Source of the DNA: Prochlorococcus marinus CUG1433
Lineage (GTDB): Bacteria > Cyanobacteriota > Cyanobacteriia > PCC-6307 > Cyanobiaceae
NCBI GenBank assembly: GCA_017644425.1
Contig: JAEPLN010000001.1
Span: 1,364,001 to 1,428,000, forward strand
Length of the DNA stretch: 64,000 nt
Direction of reading: 5' to 3'
This document shows positions 34,448 to 43,457 of this stretch, piece after piece (the first letter of the stretch is position 1; every line of letters starts with the position of its first letter). Under the pieces are notes generated by a model. That model was not told the DNA's origin. It worked only from the letters and a program-made list of their open reading frames with translations, and made no database searches. A program made the position numbers and the translations under genes.

Positions 34448-35836
34448 TTAATGATAAGCCATATATTCTGGAGTTTTGATTTTGAAATGTTCTAGAATAA
34501 TAGGTGCTATATCTCTAGTATCTAATTTATTACCATATTTTTTCCTAATTTTATTATTCAAATCTTCATCATCTACAACTATTATTCCCTCAGGAATATG
34601 ATAACCGGTGCCTGGGTGTCGTTCAATTAATGAAAAGCCAAATTGTTTTAATTGAAAAACCTTACCCTTGAATGATAATTTTTTTGATTTTGCTACTTCT
34701 TTTGATCTTTCTAGAGATAAATTAAGCGTAAGACCTATAGGATCATAAACTTTTCTTAATAACTTCAACCCTCTTGAATCGATAATAAATTTAACATTTA
34801 AAAGTAACTTTTCTAGACTTTCTTTATCAGCACATTTGATAGAAATATCTGGTTGCATAGCTGGCATTAATATATATTTTTTGGGATTAAGGCCTAAATT
34901 TTTTGTTAGATCATTTAAATTCTCAAGATAAAGTTCTGGAATATATTTTTTTCTTTTTATTGAATCTTGACCCATACTACTTAAAATTAATATCGCATAA
35001 TTATTTTTTTCTGAAAATTCTTGTAATTTTTTTAATTGATTTTCTGCAATATTTAAAGAATAAATAATGGAATTAAAATGAAAAATATCAAAATCTTCTA
35101 AACCAATTACTGTTTCTCCAGGAAATAAATGCCCCCAATACTTGTGTTGCATTCCAGCTACATGATTAGTAAAAAAAGTTGCAAAATGGGGAGATTTATT
35201 TTTTAAAATCCTTAAAAAAATATCAAATCCTATTATTGGTTGAAGAAGACTCCTTCTGGTTTTGTATCTTTTAAATAAAAATTCTAAAAAAACTTGTTGG
35301 ATAATTTTTCTCAAAGAAAAAAATGATAATTTTATATTTTTTATTAACTTAAGGAATTTAAAAATTGAATCCAATGTATATCCTCTCGTCAAACCCTTAT
35401 TTCTACTTGTCATAGATAAATTAAATTGTTGATAAGCCTCTAAATATTTTGGGTGACATTCATGGCTAGGGGCAAATGTATCTGGGATATAAAAACTAGT
35501 TTTTTTAGTATTTAATGGCGGGAAAGATTGAAGTGAACCAAATACACCAATACTAATATTATTTTTTTCTAGTATTTCCCATATGGGTGGAAAATCTTTT
35601 GCATTATTTAGATCCTGATTAATGAAACGAATATTATGTTTTTGATTATTTACTCCTCGATGTACTGTCGGCCAAGTACTCCATGGATGTAATTCTCCAT
35701 TATCAGTTGTATGAGTTTTGAAATAGCCGTTCTTTTTTACTATTCTTGCTAAATTTGATTTTGGATTTATTCTTATATAGTATTCCAATAATCTGGGTGA
35801 TATTTCATTAAGCTCGTATAAAATAATTTTCTTCAT
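34448..35836 (-). CDS. Alkaline-phosphatase-superfamily (nucleotide pyrophosphatase/phosphodiesterase-like) protein
   Basis: Opens with the metal-site ELNE in place of the usual D-G-x-R, then HPWSTWPTVHRGV at about 50-62, where the Thr/Ser nucleophile of NPP-type enzymes lies. FTNHVAGMQHKYWGH and a late HPGTGYHIPEG supply further metal-binding His and Asp positions. 462 aa, no signal peptide, so cytoplasmic. NPP-like enzymes hydrolyse phosphodiesters and related proteins transfer phospho-groups to glycans. Directly adjacent (11 bases) to the TagD-like and CDP-alcohol genes, it may handle the phospho-alcohol group. Activity is inferred. Confidence 0.7.
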   Translation of the reverse strand: MKKIILYELNEISPRLLEYYIRINPKSNLARIVKKNGYFKTHTTDNGELHPWSTWPTVHRGVNNQKHNIRFINQDLNNAKDFPPIWEILEKNNISIGVFGSLQSFPPLNTKKTSFYIPDTFAPSHECHPKYLEAYQQFNLSMTSRNKGLTRGYTLDSIFKFLKLIKNIKLSFFSLRKIIQQVFLEFLFKRYKTRRSLLQPIIGFDIFLRILKNKSPHFATFFTNHVAGMQHKYWGHLFPGETVIGLEDFDIFHFNSIIYSLNIAENQLKKLQEFSEKNNYAILILSSMGQDSIKRKKYIPELYLENLNDLTKNLGLNPKKYILMPAMQPDISIKCADKESLEKLLLNVKFIIDSRGLKLLRKVYDPIGLTLNLSLERSKEVAKSKKLSFKGKVFQLKQFGFSLIERHPGTGYHIPEGIIVVDDEDLNNKIRKKYGNKLDTRDIAPIILEHFKIKTPEYMAYH

Positions 35837-35847
35837 TTTTTTATTTA

Positions 35848-36258
35848 TTAATCAAATCTATTTTCTTCTAAAATCGAATTTATTTTTGTAGAACTTACAG
35901 ATCTTGTATAGGGTATGAAAATAATTTTTGCAGGACTTATTTTCTCTTCTAAATCTCTCCATTGATCCTTTCCATACCAATCATCTCCAACGAAAAGTAA
36001 ATCAAATTTTATTTTTAAATAAGCTTTATATTTATCTAAATCATATTGGCCAATTACTATATCGACATATTTACAAGATTCAACCACAGCTTTTCTGTCT
36101 TCAAAACAAATTACTGGTTTTTTGTTTTTGTAAGCTACTAACTCATCTGATGTTACAGCTACGATTAATTTGTCACACAAGCCTCGAGCTGTTTTCAGCA
36201 TATTAACGTGCCCAACATGGAACAGATCAAAAACTCCAGCAGTGTAACCTATAATCAT
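35848..36258 (-). CDS. Glycerol-3-phosphate/alcohol-phosphate cytidylyltransferase (TagD-like)
   Basis: 136-residue nucleotidyltransferase. GYTAGVFDLFHVGHVNML contains the HVGH motif (H14, H17), and SVSSTKI near the C-terminus is the RxxxSTS-like ISSTKI signature of this family; DDWYGKDQW is typical of TagD/PCYT2-like members. It forms CDP-glycerol or another CDP-alcohol from CTP. The partner that would use such a product, a CDP-alcohol phosphotransferase, is encoded 1.5 kb upstream in the same operon. Its ATG shares one base with the stop of the asnB-like gene. Confidence 0.88.
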   Translation of the reverse strand: MIIGYTAGVFDLFHVGHVNMLKTARGLCDKLIVAVTSDELVAYKNKKPVICFEDRKAVVESCKYVDIVIGQYDLDKYKAYLKIKFDLLFVGDDWYGKDQWRDLEEKISPAKIIFIPYTRSVSSTKINSILEENRFD

Positions 36259-37829
36259 TAGAGATTTTTATTTTTATAGTATAAATCATTTATATATATA
36301 TACATATCCTTTTTATTCATATTCGGTAGTAATGTCCTAAACCCAATTTTTGGTATTTGGTTAACAAAAGAATATTCTGAATCCTTAAGTATTTTTCTTA
36401 ATGGAATTTTAGAATAATTTTTGCTTATCCTTCTTTTATATGGTTGTCTATACATAAAGTCTATTAATAATTTTGAGCAAAATGGTACCCTTGCTTCTTT
36501 CCCAGCTGCCATTGAAGATTTATCAACTCTCATTAATAATCCTGGAAGATGAAAATTTAAGAAAAAGTCCTCTATAAAATCCAAGGCTAAGTTGTTATCT
36601 TTCAGGATATTAGATATATATTCTAGGAATCTTTGGGGTATATTTTTTGAATTGCTATAAGCATATTTTTCGAGGAATATATTAATAAAAATTTTCTCTG
36701 AAGATATTTCCCCATATTTATATGCCCATCTAAATATCTTGTCATAACCAAAAAAAATTTCGTCAGCCCCTTCTCCTGTTAGAAAGACTTTTCTTTTATC
36801 TCCAAGCTTCTTGCATAAAGCATAAATTAAAACTTCATTTGGAACCGAAATTGGTTCTTTTTTTTTGTTTATATACTCTAATGCAAGTTCATTGTAAGAA
36901 TTAGCAATAATTTCTAAACAGGTAATCTTTATTTGAGATAAGTCTGCAACTTTTTTTGCAGTAAAAAACTCATTATCATGTTTAAATCCTACAGAATACA
37001 AATGTGATGGCTTAGCGTATTTTGTAACTATGGTACTATCAATACCACCACTCTGAAAGCCACTAATTGGGACATCACTAACTGTATTTAGTTCAATGGA
37101 ATTTTTAATAATTTTTTTGATTTTTTGATATGAAAAATTATTATATGAATTCTTAAAAAAGGAGTTTTTCCATCTTTTTGGCTTTGAATTATATGTTCCA
37201 GTTAAAAAATTACCAGGTAATAATTCCTTAACACCTTCGAAAAAAGAAAAACCTGGAGTTGGTCTTCTAAAAATACGAATCTCTTCTTCTGAAATTGGAT
37301 CTATCTTTTCGTGACACCACATTGCTATTGGATATGCTTCGGAAGATGCAATTAATTGATCTTGAAAGAAGCGATAATAAAGTGGTTTTATACCAACAGG
37401 ATCTCTTACCAAATAATAATTTTTACTTGATAAGTCATAAGAGCAAAAGGCAAACATACCATCAAATTTTTCTAACAAATCTAATGGATCTGATTTTCTA
37501 GAAAATACTTCTGAAATCAATTCAGTATCACCAGAAATATCTTCAGTAAGTAAATCTGATCTTAATTCTTTATAGTTATATATCTCCCCGTTAAAACAAA
37601 TTATATTTTGTTTATTTTTACTTAAGTGAGGCTGGGAGCTTCTATTTGATAGGTCAATTATAGATAGTCTGTGGTGTGAAAAAAAACTACCATTATCCGA
37701 TATGTATTCATTAGTTTGGTCTGGACCTCTATAAGCAATTTGACCAGAACATTTTTTTGCGAAATCGTAATCTATCTGCTTATTATCTGAGTGGTTTTTT
37801 AAGTTTAGGACAATAAAAAATCCACACAT
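36258..37829 (-). CDS. asnB: Asparagine synthase-like amidotransferase (second copy, short form)
   Basis: MCGFFIVL begins with the glutaminase Cys2; RGPDQ and FNGEIYNYKEL follow. The synthase domain has QSGGIDST (S260-T266) and GEGADEIFFGYD. At 523 aa it is shorter than the paralogue at 10816-12636 and has a different C-terminus, so it is not a recent duplicate. It is tightly packed between the TagD-like and CDP-alcohol transferase genes, which suggests the amidation belongs to the phospho-alcohol branch or to a uronic acid in the repeat. Function on a glycan is inference; asparagine synthesis remains possible. Confidence 0.9.
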   Translation of the reverse strand: MCGFFIVLNLKNHSDNKQIDYDFAKKCSGQIAYRGPDQTNEYISDNGSFFSHHRLSIIDLSNRSSQPHLSKNKQNIICFNGEIYNYKELRSDLLTEDISGDTELISEVFSRKSDPLDLLEKFDGMFAFCSYDLSSKNYYLVRDPVGIKPLYYRFFQDQLIASSEAYPIAMWCHEKIDPISEEEIRIFRRPTPGFSFFEGVKELLPGNFLTGTYNSKPKRWKNSFFKNSYNNFSYQKIKKIIKNSIELNTVSDVPISGFQSGGIDSTIVTKYAKPSHLYSVGFKHDNEFFTAKKVADLSQIKITCLEIIANSYNELALEYINKKKEPISVPNEVLIYALCKKLGDKRKVFLTGEGADEIFFGYDKIFRWAYKYGEISSEKIFINIFLEKYAYSNSKNIPQRFLEYISNILKDNNLALDFIEDFFLNFHLPGLLMRVDKSSMAAGKEARVPFCSKLLIDFMYRQPYKRRISKNYSKIPLRKILKDSEYSFVNQIPKIGFRTLLPNMNKKDMYIYINDLYYKNKNL

Positions 37830-37830
37830 A

Positions 37831-38541
37831 TTATTTTTGGTAAGTTCTTTTCTGAAGAATCCTTAATTTAAGGATACATCCAATATTAAAAAACAAAATA
37901 TATGAGATCATTACAATAAAAAGTAAAGAGTTATTTACATCATCTCCGAAAAAACTATTCTTCCTTACTATTCCTAAAATTGCAGTAGTCATTATAAGCC
38001 CTTCTTGAGTAAATAAATTTCTTAAAAGTATGAAAGTAAACTGATTCTTTTTAACTTTTTTATAGTCGTAAGAAAGTTCACTATCTAAAGAGGTTATTTT
38101 ATTAAAAAGCATATATATCAAATAAAAGGGTATAAGTAAAATAGAAGTTAAAATCAGGTAGATAACTCCACTTTGTCCACTGGGTAATATTATTAAAGCG
38201 CCAAATATAAGAGTGTTTACTAGTAAATGAATTATTTTATCAATACTTTTAGCAAGTTGGTTGAAATTTTGTGTAGCTCTTGCAATATTTCCATCGGCCA
38301 TATCTATTATGATATGCATTCTCCAGAATACATAACCCATTAAAAATTGATTATGAATAAAAAAGTTTGCAGCTAATACTCCCATTAGACCAAACAAGAA
38401 TGTTACTTGGTTTGGTGTTAATTTAATTTTGTAGAGGTAATAGCTTACCAAAACAGAACTTTTTGATGAAAAAAAATGTAGTTTATCGTTTATTTTTTTG
38501 TTGGATCTTTTGGTATTTTTACTAAATTCTTTAAATTTCAT
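37831..38541 (-). CDS. CDP-alcohol phosphatidyltransferase family protein with altered catalytic motif
   Basis: About six membrane helices and a CDP-alcohol motif D80-x2-D83-G84-x2-A87-R88. The second half departs from the consensus: the Gly is A97 and the final, catalytic-base Asp is H105 (AKSIDKIIH), while D101 is kept. The enzyme family transfers a phospho-alcohol from lipid-CDP or CDP-alcohol. 236 aa, one base from the asnB-like gene and overlapping the GT4 gene by four bases. It may add a phospho-alcohol to a polyprenyl-linked sugar, use His as the base, or be inactive. Confidence 0.82.
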   Translation of the reverse strand: MKFKEFSKNTKRSNKKINDKLHFFSSKSSVLVSYYLYKIKLTPNQVTFLFGLMGVLAANFFIHNQFLMGYVFWRMHIIIDMADGNIARATQNFNQLAKSIDKIIHLLVNTLIFGALIILPSGQSGVIYLILTSILLIPFYLIYMLFNKITSLDSELSYDYKKVKKNQFTFILLRNLFTQEGLIMTTAILGIVRKNSFFGDDVNNSLLFIVMISYILFFNIGCILKLRILQKRTYQK

Positions 38542-39665
38542 TTCTTTAGATTAAGTAACTCTTTATAGGCATTTATTTGAATATTTGAATAGTTTTCCCA
38601 AGAATAGTTTTTAGCTATTTTTTTTGATTTCTCAGAATATATTTCAGAAATTTTATCATCATTGATCAGTTTTAAAAGGGCATTCGTAGTTTCCATCACA
38701 TTTTTATGCTGTATTATTATTCCGCATTTTTTTAAAACATTTTTACACTCGCCAACATCACTTGAAATACATGCACATCCACTTGCCATGGCCTCAATTA
38801 AAGATTTAGGTAAACCTTCTGTAATTGAATTTATAAGGTAAATTCTTGATTCCCTAAGTTCAGTTGCAACATCCTTTCTAGATAGATTACCTCTAAGTAT
38901 AACCTTTGATTCGAGATTATATAGAGTAATTAAATTTTTTAAATTTCTTAATTCAGGACCAATTCCGATGATTATTAATTTCCAATTTTTAATTTTTTTT
39001 GAGATTTCAAAAAAAGATTTAATTATTGTTGCGTAATCCTTTTTCCAGGTTAAAGATCCAATGCAAATTATATTTTTTTTTCTTTCTTGATATTTTTTTT
39101 CATTATTAAATAATTCGAAATCAACTCCATTTGAAGCAAAAATGATTTTCTTTTTTGGAAAAATTTTTTTGAATTGGTTTACTTGTGATTCTGCCATACA
39201 AAATATAATATCTACTTTTTGCAAAAAGATTCTTAAGAGAAAAGAATTAGACACTGTAAATGAATCATATCCATGTGAGGTATAAGAGCAAATACTTCCT
39301 CTAAATTTTGCAAATATAAAAAGAGGGGAATAAGCAGGGTTATGAATATGTACGACATCATAGGTATTAAAAACTTCTCTTATTAAAATCTGTATATTTG
39401 CAAAAAAATAAACAAATAAGTTTAAAAATGTTTTAATTTTTTTAGCTGAATTACTAAGTTTTTGAGCATTTCTATTTTTCAATAAAAGGTATTTACGTAA
39501 AGTTAAATTTTTAAATTTTAAAGGAATTAAGGAATCATTGAAACATTGATATGGAGTAAATAATGTTGTTTTCAATTTTTTATTCTTTGATAATACATAA
39601 CAAGCCAAACCTCTACCAGGAAACTTTTTTGAAGGCATTTCTCCAACTCTTAAAACTCTTATCAT
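38538..39665 (-). CDS. Glycosyltransferase family 4
   Basis: GT-B retaining glycosyltransferase. IICIGSLTWKKDYATIIKSF is the start of the C-terminal Rossmann half, and EGLPKSLIEAMASGCACISS at about 300-320 has the E-x7-E donor-binding motif. VVHIHNPAYSP marks the N-terminal acceptor half. 375 aa. Overlaps the CDP-alcohol gene by four bases at its 3' end, and is the first gene of the long minus-strand operon, transcribed from the divergent promoter region shared with wzx. Confidence 0.9.
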   Translation of the reverse strand: MIRVLRVGEMPSKKFPGRGLACYVLSKNKKLKTTLFTPYQCFNDSLIPLKFKNLTLRKYLLLKNRNAQKLSNSAKKIKTFLNLFVYFFANIQILIREVFNTYDVVHIHNPAYSPLFIFAKFRGSICSYTSHGYDSFTVSNSFLLRIFLQKVDIIFCMAESQVNQFKKIFPKKKIIFASNGVDFELFNNEKKYQERKKNIICIGSLTWKKDYATIIKSFFEISKKIKNWKLIIIGIGPELRNLKNLITLYNLESKVILRGNLSRKDVATELRESRIYLINSITEGLPKSLIEAMASGCACISSDVGECKNVLKKCGIIIQHKNVMETTNALLKLINDDKISEIYSEKSKKIAKNYSWENYSNIQINAYKELLNLKK

Positions 39666-39700
39666 CCTAGAGAAACCTGTAAATTTTTTATGAGTAAAAT

Positions 39701-39740
39701 ATTATACGACCTAATAAAAATCACACTATATTATTATAAT
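39701..39740. promoter_or_regulatory. Divergent -10 elements between GT4 and wzx
   Basis: Perfect TATAAT is present on the minus strand (39706-39701), 36 bases before the GT4 ATG, and on the plus strand (39735-39740), 41 bases before the wzx ATG. The -35 matches are weak, as is common in this AT-rich DNA. The placement of both elements in a 115-base divergent gap is what supports them. Confidence 0.4.
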
Positions 39741-39780
39741 AGATAGAAGTAAATATTAATATATTAATTAAAAATTTTCA

Positions 39781-40998
39781 ATGAGAAGTTTTTATAAGAT
39801 AAAGAAATTTTTTAATTTAAAAAAAACAGTATATTTGGTTAATTCCTTTACTGTATTAATTCAATTTATAACTGCATCTCTTTGTTCAATTATTTATCCA
39901 AGAGAATTAGGATTAGCAGCTATATTTATATCTATTTTTGGGATTTTCTATCAGGCTGCACAATTTGAAGGTAGTTACCTATATCTGTCAGGAAAATTAA
40001 GTTACTCAGAATTATTAAATAAATCTTTTACTACTTCAAATATACTATTTATTTTTCAAATTTTAATTTCATTATATTTTTTATTATCCAGAAATTTTGT
40101 GTCTTTGACATTCTTTAATCAATTTTCGATTTTATGCTTAGGTTATTGGATAGTTGATTTAACTACTGGGAAAAATAGAATTTTAGATACAAAAAATAGT
40201 GAGCTTAAATATCAACAAGACATAATATTGAATTTATCTATTTATGCGATAATTCCTAACTTAATTTCTATTTTTATCCTTTCCTATTTTCCATTTTTCA
40301 AATTCATTTGGTTAATTTTTTCGTTTGTTTTATTTTTAAAATGCTTTTTGATGATTTTCAATATTTATTTACTCGCTATTAAAAATAATTCATCTAATAA
40401 AATCTTATTTGAATTTCCTGAATTAAGATATATTTTGGCTCCAACTATTAAAAGGGCAGAAAGTTCTTCTTTTTTAATAATTATTGGTTTATTACTTGGA
40501 CCAACATTTTTTGGGTTACTGCAACCTTTAATAAAGGTAGCAAAATCATCTAATATTTTGACACCTATAATTATGAAATTAAATTTTTTAGAGATAGATA
40601 GAAAAATTAAAAAGAAATGGCTTTTCCCATTGCTTTCTTTTAATTACTTATTAACTTTGATTTCTGCAATATTTTTATATCCTTTTTTCCCAGACTCATT
40701 AAAAGTAGATGTAAGTATCCTGCTTGCCGTATTAATTTTTCTTAATTTTGCATCTACAAATAACAAAACTTTTCTTTGGACACTAAATTATAAAGTAGGA
40801 AAATCTAATCTTATTTTTAAACGCAGAACATTACTTTTATCATCAAAAATTATTATATTTTTAGTTTTTTATATAACTAATAATTTTATTAATGTGAATA
40901 ATTCATTAATTGTTGCATCCTTAGTTATATTTGAAATTATCTGGATTTTATTTTCTAATAATTATATTACAAACAAGCAAATCGCAAATAATGTATAG
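39781..40998 (+). CDS. wzx: Wzx-like flippase (polysaccharide biosynthesis/MATE-type membrane protein)
   Basis: 405 aa with about ten to twelve hydrophobic helices and short polar loops, beginning after an N-terminal basic segment. It lacks any enzyme motif. Size and charge pattern, and the wzy-like gene next to it, fit Wzx, which moves the undecaprenyl-linked repeat unit across the inner membrane. Wzx sequences diverge strongly so the call rests on topology and position. Followed after 23 bases by the polymerase-like gene. Confidence 0.65.
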   Translation: MRSFYKIKKFFNLKKTVYLVNSFTVLIQFITASLCSIIYPRELGLAAIFISIFGIFYQAAQFEGSYLYLSGKLSYSELLNKSFTTSNILFIFQILISLYFLLSRNFVSLTFFNQFSILCLGYWIVDLTTGKNRILDTKNSELKYQQDIILNLSIYAIIPNLISIFILSYFPFFKFIWLIFSFVLFLKCFLMIFNIYLLAIKNNSSNKILFEFPELRYILAPTIKRAESSSFLIIIGLLLGPTFFGLLQPLIKVAKSSNILTPIIMKLNFLEIDRKIKKKWLFPLLSFNYLLTLISAIFLYPFFPDSLKVDVSILLAVLIFLNFASTNNKTFLWTLNYKVGKSNLIFKRRTLLLSSKIIIFLVFYITNNFINVNNSLIVASLVIFEIIWILFSNNYITNKQIANNV

Positions 40999-41021
40999 TT
41001 AATAATAAGTTTTAATAGGTT

Positions 41022-42230
41022 TTGAAAGCATCAAAAATTTACGATAAGTTTTTTACAATTAGCAGAGATTCTATTATTGGAGTTAGTAGCTTTACTATTT
41101 TAATATATATATTTGGATATATTATATTTTTTGCATCTGGTTATAAATATGGTGTTGACACTAATCTTCTTAGACTTAATCAAAATGCAAAAGAAATTTA
41201 TTCAATATTGACCGTTTCTGCTAACTTGACGGTTTTCTTTATTTTTAGATTTTTTCTGAATAAATATTTACCAAAACAAATATTTTTACCAATCGCAAAA
41301 AATTCATTTTTTAAATGGATTTTATGTTCAACTCCATTATTATTAATAAATTTTTATTACTTAAGTAATGCTGGAGATAGATTGATGGCTAAAGAAATTT
41401 CATATAATATATTTATAATTAACTTTATTTATTTATCATTAGCATTTCATTCATGGATAATTTTAACTTGTCGTAATAAATTTTTAATTCTACTTTCTTC
41501 CTTAACTGTATTATTTACATCTTTAATTACTTTTGAAAGAGAGCCCTTTTTGATATGTTTTTTTGCTCTTTTACTGAGGATGATAAATACTTTAAAAACA
41601 AAAAAATTATTAATCTCATTAGTTTTATTGATCTCTTTTTTTATATCAGTTTTTTTTACTTCAAAAATAATATCTCAAGTTATTTATAAAGATAATGTTT
41701 CTGATTTTTCTGCAATTAAAGAATGGAGTTCAAAATTTGGTAATCCAATTTTAAAATTATCAGGTGAATTATCTCATAAACTCATATTAGAAAATATTTA
41801 TTTATCTGATAATTTTCGGCCTAATTATGATCCAAAAAGAATATTTATGCCTATTCAAATTGAAAGATTTCTATTTAATAATATTCAAAATCCCAAAACT
41901 AATGGAAAAATTGCAACTGAGTCATATAGCGCATCTACTATTATAAATAAATTTAAAGGATTAGGGTTTAGCGTATTTCTGGATTTTTATATCTCATTTG
42001 GATTTGCAGCATTATTTTTCTTGCCAATTTTCTTTATGATTGTTTTTAGATATGTTTGTCTCTCCAAAATAAACTTTCTTATGTTAGTGCCTTTGCAAGT
42101 ATGGTTTTTCAAGTTAATGAGATCAGATTTGTGGCCGCCATTTATTCCATATTTATTTCTAATTTTTATATCGATATTAATAAATTTCTTTGTATTTAAA
42201 AAATCTGAAAGAAAACAAATAAATATTTGA
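41022..42230 (+). CDS. wzy: Wzy-like O-antigen polymerase candidate
   Basis: 402 aa, about ten membrane helices with one long hydrophilic loop (about residues 225-305, containing KEWSSKFGNPILKLSGE and a PKRIF segment) between helices. This arrangement is typical of Wzy polymerases, which join repeat units on the periplasmic side. Starts with TTG at 41022; AGG lies about five bases upstream. It directly follows the wzx-like gene, and the chain-length/export pair is at 30.4-33.5 kb. Family similarity is weak by eye. Confidence 0.65.
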   Translation: MKASKIYDKFFTISRDSIIGVSSFTILIYIFGYIIFFASGYKYGVDTNLLRLNQNAKEIYSILTVSANLTVFFIFRFFLNKYLPKQIFLPIAKNSFFKWILCSTPLLLINFYYLSNAGDRLMAKEISYNIFIINFIYLSLAFHSWIILTCRNKFLILLSSLTVLFTSLITFEREPFLICFFALLLRMINTLKTKKLLISLVLLISFFISVFFTSKIISQVIYKDNVSDFSAIKEWSSKFGNPILKLSGELSHKLILENIYLSDNFRPNYDPKRIFMPIQIERFLFNNIQNPKTNGKIATESYSASTIINKFKGLGFSVFLDFYISFGFAALFFLPIFFMIVFRYVCLSKINFLMLVPLQVWFFKLMRSDLWPPFIPYLFLIFISILINFFVFKKSERKQINI

Positions 42231-42272
42231 TAATTATTTTGAATTAATTATTAATTTTAATAAATTACTTAA

Positions 42273-43409
42273 TTACTTACATTTTGAAAACATTTCAATG
42301 ATTAAATTATTAATTTTTTTACAATTATAATTTTTAATAATATATGTTCTTGCATTCTTACCTAATTTTAATCTTAGTTCATCATTATTTATCATTTTTT
42401 CTATAGAAAGAGATAATGATTTTATATCATGGGGCTTTACTAATAATCCTGTTTTAAGATGTTGGATAATTTTATTACAACCAGGAACATCGTAGCTTAT
42501 TAATCCAGTTTCCATAGATCCAGCTTCTAGCAATATCCTTGAAAAACCTTCTCGCCAAGAGGGGAGAACAAGGATATCGATAGAATCCAATAATGACTTT
42601 ATATTATCAACATGCCCTAAATAATTTAAATTTTTTGCTTTGCTAATCTTTCGAATGTACTCATCACTTATGCAACTTTTATTATTTTTATCTATTATGC
42701 CAGCTAATAATAATTCAAAATTTATTTTCTTTTTCGACAAAATATCAAAAGCATCAATAAGTTCTTCTACACCTTTTTCTTTAGTAAGCCTAGATGCAAA
42801 TAAGAGTCTTGTTTTATATTTTTTATTACTTTTTTCTTTTTCTCTTTTATTTTTAAAATAATCTGTATCAATTCCAGAACCTTGAATTAGATATATATTC
42901 TTGGAATTTATAATTTTTTTTCTAATGTAATATTCCATATCTTGTTCATTTTGAAAGATACATTTAATATTTGTCTCTTTTAAAGAAATATAATAAAAAA
43001 AGTTAGTAATTTTTACTAAAAACTTGTTGAAAATATCTTTATTAATATGAATATGCCCTCTACCAGTAAAAAAATTATGTATATTTTTAAATTTTAAAAA
43101 TCTACAAGCAATAGTTCCATAAAGAGAAGCTTTTATTGTAAAGTTTGCAACTATCTTTGCATCAATGCTTTTAATTATCTTAACTAATTGGACTAATGTA
43201 AATAGCTCTTTTAATGGATTTGTTGAATGAGATTTTACATACCAATTGATACAATTAATTCCTTTATTTTTGAATTTATTTATATATTTATCATATGGAG
43301 CTACTAAATAAATCTCGTAATTATTTTTTAGCAGAGTTTGAATTAAATCATATCTGAAATTATAAAAATACCAAAAAGAATTTGAGATTAATAATATTTT
43401 ATTTTTCAT
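42273..43409 (-). CDS. Glycosyltransferase family 4 (PglA/WbpT-like)
   Basis: GT4 with LLFASRLTKEKGVEELIDAF opening the C-terminal half and SWREGFSRILLEAGSMETGL at about 285-305 containing the E-x7-E motif; the GRGHIHINKD region is characteristic of GalNAc- or FucNAc-type transferases such as PglA. 378 aa. It ends convergently with the wzy-like gene (42 bases between stops) and is 3' to the UDP-uronate genes whose sugar it may use. Confidence 0.88.
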   Translation of the reverse strand: MKNKILLISNSFWYFYNFRYDLIQTLLKNNYEIYLVAPYDKYINKFKNKGINCINWYVKSHSTNPLKELFTLVQLVKIIKSIDAKIVANFTIKASLYGTIACRFLKFKNIHNFFTGRGHIHINKDIFNKFLVKITNFFYYISLKETNIKCIFQNEQDMEYYIRKKIINSKNIYLIQGSGIDTDYFKNKREKEKSNKKYKTRLLFASRLTKEKGVEELIDAFDILSKKKINFELLLAGIIDKNNKSCISDEYIRKISKAKNLNYLGHVDNIKSLLDSIDILVLPSWREGFSRILLEAGSMETGLISYDVPGCNKIIQHLKTGLLVKPHDIKSLSLSIEKMINNDELRLKLGKNARTYIIKNYNCKKINNLIIEMFSKCK

Positions 43410-43457
43410 TTTTTTTTTTAAATTATTTTTAAAAGTTTTTGTTTGAGAATAAGCTAT

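Noticed and set aside
35928-36206. Plus-strand frame of 92 codons opposite the TagD-like gene
   Set aside because: Fully inside a gene with clear HVGH and SSTKI motifs on the other strand.
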